Positions 1 to 13,497 of a DNA stretch of 64,000 bases are shown here, one piece after another. This DNA is from Stenopsyche tienmushanensis (taxonomy: Eukaryota; Arthropoda; Insecta; Trichoptera; Stenopsychidae). The notes beneath the pieces were generated by a model that did not search any database, was not told where the DNA came from, and saw only the letters and a program-made list of their open reading frames with translations. The translations under genes and the position numbers were made by a program. The stretch spans positions 248,001 through 312,000 of the forward strand of contig WACJ01000187.1 in NCBI GenBank assembly GCA_008973525.1, read 5' to 3'. The stretch's first letter is position 1; every line of letters begins with the position of its first letter.

Positions 1-1490
1 CACTGTATACAATAACAGTTTATAAACTAATAGAATAATGTTAGTATAGAGAATATATTGTATATAAAAAAATATATTTATTGTTGAATTTAAAATTTTA
101 TTTGAAATTTTCGGGTCGACAGAAAAACCAATGGAAAATAAAAAGATGACCGGTGCAGGGCTCTGTCCTCTCTCGAAAGCCTTCTCTCCCCAGATCGGAC
201 AATCGAATTTGTGTTCCAATCATTGACGACTGATGGACACTCTCTTACTTCCTTTTATCTTCTCGTATTATTATTACTTTACTCTTAGCAGCATCCCACC
301 ATCTTTCTGGGATGATGGAGGTCCCAGTCACCTACTTATTAATGTATTTCCTAAAACACATTCATTTGCTTCACTCTATCCTTTTAATATTCTCCGTGTT
401 TTTTTTTCTTCTTAAGAAATAATTCAATATAAAGGATACACTTAAAGGCCTGAATGGAAATTTCTAATGGGAACATTGAAAGGTTTTTACAGACAGCGCA
501 ATGGATTCGCATAAAAATATTAAATAAATGGGTGTATAATTTTTGTAAATTTTCATATAAAATAAATTATAAAAATAATCATTTATTCACAAAATATCGA
601 AACAAGTTGTTCAAGTCCGCTCTGGACGATCTTTGCGCAAGACCTCCACATTCTACGCAACCGGAAACGCAGCGGCCGTTTCTGTAGACCCTATCGACTT
701 CCGGGCGAAGGATCTAGCGCTGATTGCGACTTCCGTACATCATCCGGTCGTCAACAAATTTGAGTCCTTTGAATTAGACTTGAAACTATACAAATAATTG
801 TGGAGTATCCCTAAAAAAAACTTAAAATAGTAATTTTGCTCTATCTTATATTTATATTATGAATATCAGTATTATTAAGAATACTAAGATAAGAATAAGA
901 TATTCTAGAAATATTCATAAATTTCACTGACTTTCAAAATGAAACCATTGTTTTAATATATTTAATAAGTTCAAAATTTTACGAAAAGAGTGGTTGGGTT
1001 AGAAGGATAAATGTTTTACTTTCTGATCATTAGATATTTTATTTTTATACTGTCATAAGCGTTATCAAAACGAATTTTCATAGAAAGCTTTTCTATGGAT
1101 ATGATGTTTCATGTGTCTTTCACAGATGATTAAATATTAATAGGTTATTTGAAATATCAGGTAGAAGAGGATCAAAGCACGAGTAACTTATTATTTTTAG
1201 AAGATATTAACGATCCAATAATTTTCAACAAGCAAAATAATTTTCGCTGCTTGTATGGTCGTAGAAAAGTTTATAAATAGTTAAAATAAGAACCAATTTA
1301 GGTCGTAATTATGTGTCAAAGGTTGCTCATGTTCTTGGATCATTCCATGAAAATTTGTACATTGAATAATTCGCGTTCTATAATTATATTCAGGGTAAAT
1401 GTTTATATCTTTATTTTAAAGCAATTTGAATTACACGTATATTTTCGAGACTGTGATTAATCTGAAAGCGATTTTTTGACGAGAAGGACT
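1..1490. other. gene-free AT-rich stretch
   Basis: No gene is supported. Open frames here are short and of low-complexity AT-rich composition. A GC-richer patch lies at about 600-760; it has no recognisable domain and could be a regulatory island or old repeat. Confidence 0.5.
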
Positions 1491-1499
1491 ACATTAGCA

Positions 1500-2190
1500 G
1501 GTGGCATCATCACAAGACTCGGAAGTCAAATGTAACAATATCAAATGATACGTTAAATTTAACAACATGCCTTTTTAAACGTTTAAGATTAGTGTATGGA
1601 AATATGTTGAGTGCAATTTTTATGGCTTTGTTTTGTATGATTTGGAGTTTGTAGTAGTCGGTGTTTGCATATGTTGCTCCAAATGGAAGCGGCGTAAGTA
1701 AGTATAGGTTGAACCAGGGTTTTGTATAATAATAATTTTGTATAATCCTCAAATCCAAAATCACCTCCAAGTATTTCAATTGGGGTTTCCATTCGACGGA
1801 GCTGGACCCTACAACTGTTACGTATTTTTTTGTTACGTATTAAAGTGCTACATTTGATGGGGATGGTGTCGATGGATCATGTAAGTAGATATTGAACAGG
1901 CGAGGTCCTAAAATACTGCCCAGAAGTACTCCCGCTGAAACAAACTGGGGAGTTGACGTTGCTCTGTTTAAGATTACCGAAAATTATCTTTTGCGCAGAT
2001 AGGATTGGATCATTTTGATTAAATAAATAGGAAAATTAAAAGATATGATTTTATGGATCAGACCGTGGTGCCAGACAGTATCAAATGCCTTTTCGATGTC
2101 GAGTAGTACCATGCCGATACTTCTCTTCATGTCAATAAAAAATCCAATAAAATCTTAGCATATCCATTACTGAATATAGGTGATCTTCAT
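1500..2190 (-). pseudogene. Jockey-clade LINE reverse transcriptase remnant
   Basis: Read on the minus strand, this is a decayed non-LTR retrotransposon polymerase. From about 2120 down one reads [20 protein letters not shown], the palm motif A region. A degenerate motif B follows near 1900-1950 (AGVLLGSILGPRLFNIYLHD, the counterpart of GVPQGSxLGPxLFNIY). Further down are the C-terminal signatures WKPQLKYLEVILD (about 1740-1790) and LLLYKTLVQPILTYAASIWS (about 1680-1750). Stops and frame changes interrupt the frame. The FADD catalytic motif expected between the NVAL and WKPQLKYL segments (about 1800-1855) is missing, so the copy cannot be active. The clade call rests on the overall motif set. 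Ends are not defined. Confidence 0.8.
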
Positions 2191-2269
2191 AGGATATTTT
2201 TCTAATAAAAATATGTTTTTTGTGTTGTTTTTACCATATGCAGCTAAGTTGAAATAGGATTATTTGGAT

Positions 2270-2500
2270 AGGAGTTAAGATTTAAGAGAATCTATGAGTG
2301 AATAGCAAAATTATCATCATTTTTTATTTGTATTTAAATTATTGTTGCAAATCCAATTATTCAAAGATGGCCCTGCATTATTTTATTCATCCTTCAGTAC
2401 ATATTATTTTAATCATATCTAGAAACGATCGATTGAAAATATTTAAGTTTCGATTTTCTAAATTTATTGTTCAAGCGATTTTTATCACGATCTAATTTTT
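2270..2500. repeat. dispersed repeat family A, copy 1
   Basis: The head ATGAGTGAATAGCAAAATTA at about 2293 is shared, with divergence, with copies near 13.7, 17.2 and 50.4 kb. Each is followed by an AATTATTGTTGCAAAT-like stretch or a related sequence. No coding content is seen, so this is probably an old non-autonomous element. Boundaries are approximate. Confidence 0.5.
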
Positions 2501-2509
2501 AAACCGAAT

Positions 2510-3690
2510 TTTTAAGATGAAATTTCAGAATTAACCCACTATATAAATCTTAATCTAATAATTGTATTTTTTCTCATAAAAGTGTTAATAATTAATATTT
2601 AATATTATGGTATCATATTCATGAATCTTTCGTGGATATTCTTGCATTTTTTTCACAAACGAATGAAAGCGTTTTGCCATTTAAAATATTACATTAATGA
2701 TACGAAAAAATATGTATTCCGTATTGAATTGTATATTTTCGTTTGTATTTTTCCACCCCTAGCTAAACTCCGAATATATTTCTGGAGTACCCTCAATAGT
2801 CCTTTCAATTACGCGGTCTATCAAAAGGGAATGTACAACTGTACAATGAACGCCACAAAGCTCATGAAGGGTCGAATATCCCAACAATACCCTTGTTGTT
2901 ACAATATTGCACCATACATCTTTTTTTGGATCTGCAATTTGGCGACACATAATTAGGGATGGCGATCGGGTCAAATGGCGTGGGCGGGGTTGCACATGGC
3001 GCGAAACACGAACCACCCTGTTGTAAATAATAAGAGACGGATTTGATGCGGCGCTATTGCGAAAATGATTAAAGGGCCTCTTTGAGATTCATTGTAAACT
3101 TTAAAGATGAAGATAGTAATAAATTCAATCTTTTCACGGAAAGGCTTTATTTATACAGCCGCGTACTTGTACATGTTCTGGTCTCTTATTTTCTTCCATT
3201 TTCCCTCTTTACCCACAAGAGATACATTCCACTTCCAAACTAAATCCATCTATCTTTTCTGCGTACATCTCCGTCTCCTAAGGCGGGATAAAGCAGGACG
3301 ATCACCGCATCAAAATTGTAATTCAAAATGATTACAAATAGATGGTATCTAAGGCGAGTTCATTTATTACAAATTCATATTTACCTTTAAATAGTATCTC
3401 ATGAAATATTAAAGCACTGATTTGTCAAAACGAATCTAAATTTAGGTATCACGATATCGTTCTTTGAATAGCGATTAGCTCAATTAAAGTCTTAATAATA
3501 TATATTTAGATATTATATTTTAGGATACATGTGCATATTTATTTTGACAATCAATCCTTACACTTAGCCAGCACTGTATCATCCATGCTATTAATGAGTT
3601 TAATAGCCTTCATATCCTCAACGTTATTTTCTCAATCCTTCAATTAGATGATTGGAATGCAAATTCAGTCTCACCATTAAAATTTGTTCG
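2510..3690. other. intergenic, with a GC-richer patch
   Basis: No gene is recognised. Frames of 85-111 codons at 2621-3016 overlap on both strands and show no domain. A GC-richer patch around 2940-3060 has no recognisable feature. Confidence 0.4.
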
Positions 3691-3699
3691 ATTCCATTG

Positions 3700-4260
3700 A
3701 ATTTCCATAATCTTATCTATAGATTACCGCAATGATTTGTCTCAAACGTCCGAATTGGTTTAAAATTGCATTGTATGGCAGTATTTAATTCCTTAGGTGC
3801 AATTCTGATTTCCGAACTATTAACCGATATGATATTTTCCATTTGTGTTTGAGTTGCCTTGATTTACTTTTATACGTCATTTATTTAGCCATTTTTGTAA
3901 GGCGTTGAGAGCATGTTGAAGTAGTTGAGAGATTTTATAGAAGCTATCTATCCATGTCAGCAATATCAGAATATTAGGTAGAAGAACTGCATAGTCCATA
4001 ATATGTTTAAAAGATAAAGATCTGGAACAAGTCTAATGCCTTAAAAGACACCAGATTATATGTTATGTAGTGTTATGGCTTCGTCATGATGCTTTACATC
4101 AAATTGTTTCTCTGGAAGATTCAAGAACAGTAGAAGTTCCCTGCTTATAAATAATAAACCCGAATGCCATTCTTTATCAAATATTTTTGTTATTTAATAA
4201 CACTCAAGTTGTTCTCTACTGACGTCAAGTTTACTAAACATTTTCTTCTTAAAACGATTA
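3700..4260 (-). pseudogene. second Jockey-like LINE reverse transcriptase fossil
   Basis: On the minus strand the phrase LLQHALNALQKWLNK is readable at about 3895-3945. It corresponds to the segment following the FADD motif in Jockey-type reverse transcriptases. MDYAVLLPN just upstream (about 3975-4005) looks like a ruined FADDTAVL. Further upstream, a degenerate motif B with frame changes can be followed to about 4200. Several frameshifts and stops are present. The orientation matches the remnant at 1.5-2.2 kb, but the parts are not collinear enough to call one insertion. Confidence 0.6.
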
Positions 4261-4269
4261 GGATCTAAA

Positions 4270-6390
4270 CTTATAGATTCGAATTTTAGTAAAGACCATT
4301 AATGTTAGTATCATCGCATGCTCAGTATTCCATATAGATTTTAGACCACTTTTTAATATTAGTTTAGAATCTACGTAATTATTTAAAGAATATGATTTCC
4401 ATAGGTATCAATTAATAATTTGAATACTGAATGAAAATCTTACAAATATTTCTCATTTGATTAATACAAATCAGGGTTTTTTTTATAGTTCCAGTACTAT
4501 CATACAAATTTGATGACATTTCAATTGATTGATTTCCTTTGTAATTTAATTGACACAATGCAATCGCAAATATTTTTGCGATGGATGACTAGGGAATATT
4601 GATGTGTGTCTTAATATGTCTGACGTGAATATCATTTTTGTGGTTGATATGAATCTCAAATAATTATCCAAAACTTTTTTTAAATCACCTTTCAATGCAA
4701 AACTGGGTAGTTTCATAATTTTATAATATTAACCATATTTAGGAAAATCTATTAATAATACATTGAGACATTTTGAAGTTAGTTTTAAAACTACGTCAGA
4801 CTTATTAAGAGTGTACTAAAAATCGTTTTATATCAAGATTTCCACGAAGTACGTCTATGAAAATATATTTCGTTCATTGTGGAGTAAGTCCAGCTTTAGG
4901 CTGGGGTGGTAGGCGGAGGGCCCGCCGTAGGTAATTGGACGAGATGATGTTTAATGACTTTTTAATGGGCGCCACTGGAGGGAAGGAGAGTGTTTATTTA
5001 TATTAGCTCTGAGTCTGCTCGCTTACAACGGAGCTGGTAAAAAACCGGGTACGGCGCTATTTGCGGGAAATGCGAAAAATATATGCCGCTATTGGTGAGT
5101 TTCGCAATATGTGCAGAGTTATGGCAAACGAACGTGGGTTATTAGTAATGTTGAATTTGGAAACACATTCTTATTGAAACCATGAATTTTAGCATAACGC
5201 ATGCACAGGGTCATCACATCAATATATGATTGACACTATTAAAATTAACTTAAAAATACTTTTCATATATAATAGTTGATCAATCGTATTGCATAGATAA
5301 TCCTGCTTATTGTTGTATTATACATTTATCGAATTGCGATCAATTACTCTCAATTTATGAACAAAGAGATTTTTTGAAGTCATTTTTTTTTAAACAAATA
5401 CCTTCTTTAACATCTCTATTTACATATGTTGTCTATTCAAAAGCATAAATTCTGAGATGAATATAGAGAATATTTTTTAAATAAAATCATCTATCAGGTT
5501 ACAATTTTAATTTTCATATTCTTATAATAAATTTTATCGAGGATCTACAATTAATATATTTATTTTTTAAAGTAATTTATATATTTCATATCATTTCAAG
5601 TTTCCGCGATCAATGACGCATGGACTTATTTGATCAGGATGAATCTCAATGATAATAGCTTTCGACCGCCCTTCAATCTGTCGCAAACTGCAACCCCTCG
5701 TCATCATCATGTCGCCAAATTCAAAGTACCAGTGGACTCAGTTTGAACAATGCATTTTTTTAAAACAAAAATACACACACTCATATATAAGCTCGTAGGT
5801 AGAGATTATCATTAACATATCCGCTTGTTCATGGAGCTTTTGCGTATTTCAGCTATTCCCCTAAAATGCCCGAGGCTTTGCAAAACCCTATCGCATACGT
5901 AATGTGATGAACAGACTATATTCAGATGAAGCCTATGTACGTTTACTGATTTACATGTTCCTATTATCCGAATAAGCATATAACTCGTGCTTCAAACACA
6001 CGATTCATTAATACCACTATTCAATAGACATTTATATTCAATGATGCCGTATTTCATCTGAAATCAATAATACTTTTAGATGGTTCTGTGTTTTTGCAGA
6101 CTACTGCATATAAATTATTTTGCTGCAAAATACGTTCGAAATATGAAACTTTTTAATATATTTTACTAACAGAAAAATAATATTCGCGCATCTATTCATC
6201 CATTTTTAAGAGATTATGTGCTTGAATATCGACATTATCGTTTATTTGCTTTCGAATATTCATATTTATTAAAAAATACTATTTATACAGGATAAAACTG
6301 ATAAAATAGATAAGATTTATAAATATTAACGCCCTTCCAATCCATTTCAATTTTCAATATGCAGGCTCGACAATCTAGATACAATTTCAT
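4270..6390. other. intergenic with GC-richer islands
   Basis: No gene is supported. GC-richer islands lie at about 4880-5110 and 5600-5730 in otherwise AT-rich DNA. They lack convincing open frames, so they may be regulatory or conserved non-coding sequence. This cannot be decided here. Confidence 0.4.
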
Positions 6391-6394
6391 ATTA

Positions 6395-7318
6395 TTAGGG
6401 TGTCCCATAAGTTTCTTTCGTTTTCATATTAAGAAAAAAATAAACAATAATTTGTATTACATCAAAATTTATTGAATAATATATGATCCATTCTGTTCTA
6501 TTACCTTACTCCATTTCTCCAGAAGCCTCATAATGCCTTCTTGCCAAAATTTCCCAGGTTTGTTGGCAAAATATTGATCGAGGTACATTTTTATATCATT
6601 TTTTGAATTAAAATTTTTACCACGTAAAGAATTTTTCAATGAAATAAATAAATAATAATCAGAAGGGGCAATGTCCGGAGACTATGAAGGATGAGGTGCA
6701 ACATCCCATTCAAATGATAATAATATATTTCTGACGAGCAAAGACACATGAGGCCTGGCGTTATCGTGAGGAAAAACAATGCCTTGTCTGTTAGTTAATT
6801 CAAACCGTTTTCTGGCAATTGCATCCTTTAGATTGTCTAGTTGGAAACAATATTTTGTTGAATTGATCTTTTCACCTTGCTGAAGTAGCTCATAATAAAC
6901 TACCCCCTTCCAGTCCTACCAAATTCATAGCAAAACTATTTTGGATGTAGGCCAGGTGTAGCTACAGTTAAAGCTTCTGTACCCTCGGTCCAAGACCGTT
7001 TACGTTGGATATTCTCATAGAGTGTCCAAATTTCATCTCCAGTGACAAATCTTTTCAAAAAAGGTTAGCTATTATGTCGTTGGAGAAGAAGATCGCATGT
7101 TGAAATACGTTGAAGTTTATTTGAGTCAGTCAGTTCACGAGGAAGCCACACATCTGAACGATTGATGTAGCCCAATTTTGTCAGATGATTATGGACGGAT
7201 GTTCGTGGAATTTCTAGCCTGTTAGCTATTTCGCGAACAGTATATCGCGGGTTTTCTTCAACCATGGTTATGATTAGATCTGTGTTCATTTGCGAAAGAA
7301 ACTTATGGGACAATCAAA
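6395..7318 (-). mobile_element. internally deleted mariner element (924 bp)
   Basis: The left terminus TTAGGGTGTCCCATAAGTTT and the inverted right terminus TTTGATTGTCCCATAAGTTT are flanked by TA at 6393-6394 and 7319-7320, the expected mariner target duplication. The inner arms continue with TCTTTCG. The transposase reads on the minus strand. A helix-turn-helix segment (VREIANRLEIPRTSVHNHL) and WLPRELTD lie next to the right end. They are followed by TGDEIW (about 7035), HDNARPH (about 6760) and SPDIAPSDYYLF (about 6660), so all three catalytic aspartates are present. The first DNA-binding helix-turn-helix is deleted and several stops and frameshifts occur. A full-length mariner is about 1.3 kb. 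It is inactive but well delimited. Confidence 0.9.
7065..7313 (-). pseudogene. mariner transposase, second HTH region
   Basis: An 82-codon open frame lies inside the element at 6395-7318. It runs from the right terminal repeat through the second helix-turn-helix and the WLPRELTD linker that precedes the catalytic domain. Its first residues are translated terminal repeat, so the nominal start (a TTG) is not a true start. The frame is lost before the catalytic domain, which continues in other frames at lower coordinates. Confidence 0.75.
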
Positions 7319-7329
7319 TATAATCTTAA

Positions 7330-10300
7330 ATGAGCCTCTTTAAGCCAGTTTTGATTTTTATAAAACGAGTCTTAAAAGATGAAAATATTTATTTTGATCG
7401 ATATTTGATAATAACGTTAAAAAAATCCTTGTTAACATAAAAAAATATCAATTTAGATATTAAAAAAGGCCGAATTGTATTCTCAAAGCAAACATGATTT
7501 AATGCTGAAGCTCCAATTCATGTAGAATATTAATCAGGTATTTTCATATGAAATGTCCGATTTTAAAAGATGAAGCATCGCTTTTTAATCGTAATTTGTT
7601 TGTATCTGTCAAATATGCAAAATTCCGCTTAAATTTCACCCACAACGATTCGTAATCGATCCTAGTCAGTCGTTTACGTGGTTCATTTTGTAGTTCAAAA
7701 CGTCTTTATCGGAAATTTGTATTCTTTCATTATGTAAGTATTTTCACTTATTGCATTTGGTCTAGTTGGAATAACCCTATATAAATCTTAAAATAACCTC
7801 ATAAACCACAAAATAACTTTAATACATGAAAAATAGATTTATTGACCATTTCGCATGGCAAATTTGAATAATTATTATTGCTAATTACTCTGAAAAAAAT
7901 CATTTCAGTTCTATTATATAAAAATGCTATATTATCACGCCTAAAATTTATCATATTTTTTATTGAGCAATTAGCAATATATCATTGAATTCTCTCGACA
8001 GATTGTTCTTATAATCATTTCTATCTTTCCCACTGCTAAAAATCGATTATAGTTCATATTATTTGACTATCAAGACATAGTTAATTAATATAAAATTGAT
8101 CAGCAATGCGTCTATTATAAGACCGCAGTATGGAGTAAATTCAAGTCTCAAATGCAGCATTATTCAGATTAATATGAAGAATATTTTGCTTTAAAAGTCC
8201 TACAAAATTTAAAAGTGTAGATCGTTTCATTGTCCACATATTCTAGTTCAACAATACCACTAACAATTTTTCCATTGTCCTATTATAGCGGTAAGTGCAG
8301 ACGCGTGGCGAACACGCGCCAAAATTAGTTGAACACTCCACGTCCCGAAACCGATCATTATCCTGTCAAAATATTTTGACAACTCTACGTGCTATAGAAA
8401 GTTCCCGCACCAACACCAAAGAAAGACTATAATTTCTTTTTGTGCTTCGATTCGGGCAATAAAAAGATCGCCGCCCATTTATCGCAGCAGAGCGTGCCAT
8501 AAAAAACACCACAATTAGCATATTCTTCATGACCATTGTTTGATTTTTCATTCCCATTTATTGACTAGGGTAACTCTTGTCAGAATTTGATTGCATAAAT
8601 GATATAGTTTGGTTAAAGTCCAATTGAATTTAAGCATTTGCCCCCGTTTAAAAAAAATTCATGATGCGTTTTTGATCAGATTTGAACCGACCTTTGAACG
8701 TTTTTGTTCAAAGAACATCTTTATTGATGCTTTGTATTCCATTTGAGGTTAAAAATAAGGCAACAACGTCAAACGAAGGGAGAGATGGCGATTGCAAAGT
8801 TTTAGCGGGCTGTAGCGAATTATGATGAAATTTTTTTTCGAAAGTAGATCGTAAGACAAAAAACCGCTTGAAACGAGAGCGGCATTAAAAAAACACGACG
8901 AAAAGGGCTTTGATGAAAAAATGTTTTGTAGCTTTTTACGCGTAAAAAATAATTAATGAAGCCACCTTTGACGTTAGGAGGGTCACAAAATGGCGGGATG
9001 AGAGGCCATAATGGGACAGCCTGGACTCTCCTGTACCGACTGCTACCAAAGTTGCAATAAAAATATATTCTCATTATAGCTTTGTTTATAGGAAGCAATT
9101 TCATCTGCAAATAAGATCATGTGCAATTGACTATCAAATAAATATTTGATATTCAATAAATTCATAGGATTTTTTCATTCAACACTCTGTTCTTCGTCAT
9201 TTGGGTTCGTTTCTTTGCATTTTTTTCGTCTAAGGCAACAATAACGCCATATAATATTCGTTATTAATGGTTCTTCTTTTTTAAGGTAATCAATGAATAA
9301 AATACCAAAATACGAAGGCAAAATCTCACCAGCTGACACTCATGTTTTTGATCGCTTTGGGCGGCTTTCGCCGGTTGTAGTCCACTCAGTTGATTACCGA
9401 ATTGAATCTGGAATATAGTGGATGGATTCATGTTTTATCTATTGTCAAAAACCCTTTTCATTGCGCCCACTATATAGTAATAAGCTGGGAACTATCAATG
9501 TAGATAAATTAACTATTTAAGAAAAAAAACCATTTATTTTCCTACTATGTTGTAAAATGTTTTAGTTTATAGTATAAGGGTTGATTTTGTAGTTTAAATC
9601 TTATTTTAAAAATTCTGGTTCAAATTTAGATTGGCGAACAAAATTTAACTGTATCAACAAATTAGTGACATCGTCTCGATTCAGGGTTTCTATAATTTTC
9701 AGTTTAAATTTAAAAATATAAATACTGAGACTGAGAGCAGTAATATCCATGAGTGACTGTATATGCAATAATAATTTAAAAATGATGATAATTTCGCGAT
9801 TCTATAACCGTTTTGGGGAGTATTTTTCCATTTAATTTTTAATGAAATATTCCTATTTTGAGCAATAGCATTTCTTCATGCAGTTATTGCAAATTATTGC
9901 GATCTTATAAAACTGCCCCGCAATGTTTTCCATAGACTTTCGGATCGTACTGTACGATTCTGTACTCTGCCAGTGTATTATGCGATTTACTTCCTTTGCA
10001 ACTGAAAAAAACATACTTATCAAAGCAGCCGTTTCATTTTTTTTCGCGTAAAAGCGTTCCGTCATAAAAACGTTCAAAAAATTAATAGGGCCACTTAAAA
10101 TACTGCTGTGGTCCTAATATGCCGCTGAAAGCTGAGATCTCAAAAAAGCTTTTGAATATGTATTCCTCTCAATTATGTATATACGAGCCATTACGAACTT
10201 GACTTGAAAAGGAGGTCGCAGCAAATATTAAATATTCTCATAAATATAAATAAAAATTTACATCACATAATTATTTTAATGTGTTTGGCTTTATGTTTTT

Positions 10301-12830
10301 GCGAATTTTGTCTTCTGTCCGAAAAAATATCGATCTTAGTTCCTGCTAATGTGTTCAGAAGAAATCTTCCGATGAATATGGATATAATATATGCAATGTG
10401 GGCTAATTCGATTATAGATTCGACAGTGCTTTCGATTAATGATCTGAGAATATTTAAAATGTGATAAATAAAATATGAAAGTGGTACAATAAAAGGATGC
10501 GAGGGCATTAAGTGGTCGCGTGAATAATACATGCACTATTAACCCTTTTGGGTCCACGTCATCACTCAAAAATTAATCTATTGAATTTTTTTCTTTCATC
10601 CGCAAATATGATTGTAAGATCATCACAACGCCACTAAAATGCATTCAAACACTGCATTTAAACCGATTAAACATAAGATTAAAAAAACTAATTAATTTGG
10701 GATATTAGGATTGGTTAAATTCAATTAAAAACGTATTAGAAAACGAAACTACACATAGTTTAGATCATGTTTTAAATATATTATTATATATATTGTATTG
10801 TTTATGTTTATTAATTGATATACAAGCTTTATCCAATATGCTCCAATATGATTTTCAATATATTTGCTCAATGTTTTTGCATGTTGACTTTTTCTTTTTG
10901 TTCAAATAATTTCAAATTTAATTTTAGCATAAGCATAATTTAATGCTTATTTATGTTTCGCTTGGTCGAGATCAAAATGGTTTTAATTTATTTGTAGAAA
11001 TGCTCACACTTTTGATTTATTAAAGGAAAGATTAAATTCAAGATGTTTTGAAATGTCATTTGTAAAATATATAATAGTCTTTGATGCTATCGAATTTCAA
11101 AAAAATTGCTGCTGATTCAGATTTAAACATGTTTCGTCAGAGAAATTCTTATAATTGTAAGTCAAACGGAATTTTATATTATGAAGATCAGAAAAATATC
11201 ATTCTTTTCGTGATCTTTGGGTCGAATGCAGTTTGTGTCCAAGCATAATGAAGTAAGCACATCTGTATGTTTTTTGGTAGGACTATTGTTTGGCATAATT
11301 TATGAGTAATAAAATTAAATTAATTGCTGAGGCTAGGATGCTCAAACCAGAAATTGATGAAAGACAAATTTATGGTGAAATACTAACAGCATATAGATGT
11401 CAATTTTGATTTCAAAGGTTCAAATCGGGCTATAGAAATTATAAAAAGGCGCATAAATCTGGAAGATCCTTAAAAATTGGAAATCACGTATTGAGATTCT
11501 CTGGACGAGTTTGATTATCAAGGAATTTTTGCCGACATTCACGATGCACTGGCAAAAAGAAAAAATAATAATTTGGACGCCCGATTGACAATCATACGAA
11601 CTGATACATAAAATTGTAACTGGGAATGACCAAAGTATCATTTATGATATTATAAGTCGAAAAATCAATAGTTTTCTCAATGGTCATTCCGCAACTATGT
11701 CTAGTTTTACACTTGGAAAAAATATTTTGTGAATTTAATATGTAAAATAAATCATTATGCATTGTTAAAACCAGACGCAACAATTACCGTAGGCGAAATT
11801 AAAAGTTAAGGGTCCAAGTGTGCTTTACTAATATAAAGCCAAGGAGTTAGTGCTGCAGTCTAAAGATATAAGCTGACGATTATCACGTAAATTTTCAGGT
11901 GAAACTTGTATATATGTATGACAAATTGCCTTGACGAATCGTCACGAAAAGTGAAACTCCAAGCGGCAGTTAGTTGAAAAGAGAGAGAGAGTATCGTTGG
12001 TACTTTCTTCGTCTCCATCGCATACATTATAAACACGCTATGCGCATGCGTTGCGTCGTCTTTACTGTATGTGTATGTGTCAATACGTATTAAATAGCAA
12101 CCAGTAGACAAGTAGCTCGCTTATTTTATTATATATTACACAAACACATTATTTTTAGCTAATAATTTCCGTTAATAAATAGAGCAAAAACAAGTTTTCT
12201 TAGGAGCTAAGAAGTTTTACGTCTGCCGCATGAGAGTATCATGCATTACATTATTTGTTTGGATAAATTCTTTTTTTTTAAATAGTATGCATTATAAATA
12301 AGTCGATGATATGTTGAGGGTTGAAACGTAGATGTTGATTTAAAGCAGAAAGGCAAGCATACGGAGCACATGTCGTTAGCTGAGCGTATTTTTGCTGATT
12401 ACGAAGGTTCGGGTTAAGCGCACGGGCTACATTATGCGGTTTGCGTTTAGTTGCCTTTTGGTTAAGGGAAACCTTTCATGTGGAGGGTGTGTGGGGCCCA
12501 GCCAGACCCCAGCCAGCCTCTAGCCAAGGCGGTGGATGGATCTGCTCTCATATGCAAGGTGGCTTTTAGCCCCCTAATTGGCTAGCTTTTAAGTTTTACC
12601 CGACGAAGCTTTTGCCGAGCTTTTCAGAGCCCACGCCCTCGCGAAACTTTGTCAGCGCGCACATAACCGAGCTTTTGGTTTAGCGAAAAAATCTCCCAGA
12701 GTAAAGAAATAAATAATGCAGAAAAATTGCGATACATCCCCCTTTCTTAGTCGTCGTTTATATTATTTTTTGTTTACAAATATATTGACCTAAAAGCTAA
12801 ACATAGTTTTTATGTCATCTACAAAGGCTC
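7330..12830. other. gene-free stretch with scattered GC-rich islands
   Basis: No protein gene is supported. Open frames up to about 96 codons are unrelated to any family I know. GC-richer islands at about 8285-8360, 8760-9060, 11940-12110 and 12370-12680 stand out. The last is strongly GC-rich (GGGGCCCAGCC and neighbours) and is the best candidate for a regulatory island. At 10539 a TTAACCCTTTTGGG motif resembles a piggyBac-type terminus at a TTAA site. Confidence 0.4.
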
Positions 12831-12834
12831 AACG

Positions 12835-12975
12835 TTATATATGATACGCGATAAAAAAATTCTAGTCCAAGGTTTTTATGCAGCAGAATGCTTGAATATC
12901 CCAAAGGGAAATAATATAAGATGTCTCTTAGCTAAATGGAAAGAAGTTGGCTCAATAGATGTGATAGTTTGCTAT
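12835..12975 (+). pseudogene. possible Tc1-like transposase N-terminus scrap
   Basis: One frame gives ECLNIPKGNNIRCLLAKWKE. This resembles the helix-turn-helix part of Tc1-like transposases, where a LNIP/S-x-x-T-V core is followed by I-x-KWK. It is short, with no catalytic motifs beside it and no terminal repeats found. Chance similarity is possible. Confidence 0.3.
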
Positions 12976-13497
12976 AGAAAAATATCGAATTGATTTAATT
13001 AGTCGATTGATATTCTGCAACATTTTTTAATTTTAAGTCATATCAAAATGATATGTCTGGAATTATGACTTCTGCAAAATTTCGATATAAAAATGCCAAC
13101 ATGTTTGTTCAGTCAGTATATCGCACATACACACGATCCACATACTATATTTTATTTTTCCCTACTAAGACTTCTCATTCTCTCATGATAGTAAAAGTAT
13201 GCCCCGCCAAAAGATGAGCGATCGTATGCAAATTGTACGCTCATTATTAAAAAAATCTTATATGTAACTTATTCATTTTGAAAAATTGCCGATAAATATT
13301 TAGTTTTGCTTCGAAAAATCTATTTAAAAATATAAAACAGGGCTCTATGGTTTTATGATATAAGGTATTTGATAGAATTATGATAGATCGAATACAATGA
13401 CGGTGTCGGTTAAAACATCGTTGATGAAATTTTTAAAAATCATGGAGTTTTCAATGATCCATAACACTCGGATTTGTCATATAATTTAAGGCTAAAA

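Noticed and set aside
11405..11430. B-box-like GGTTCAAATCGGG
   Set aside because: No A-box at the proper distance and no cloverleaf could be folded around it.
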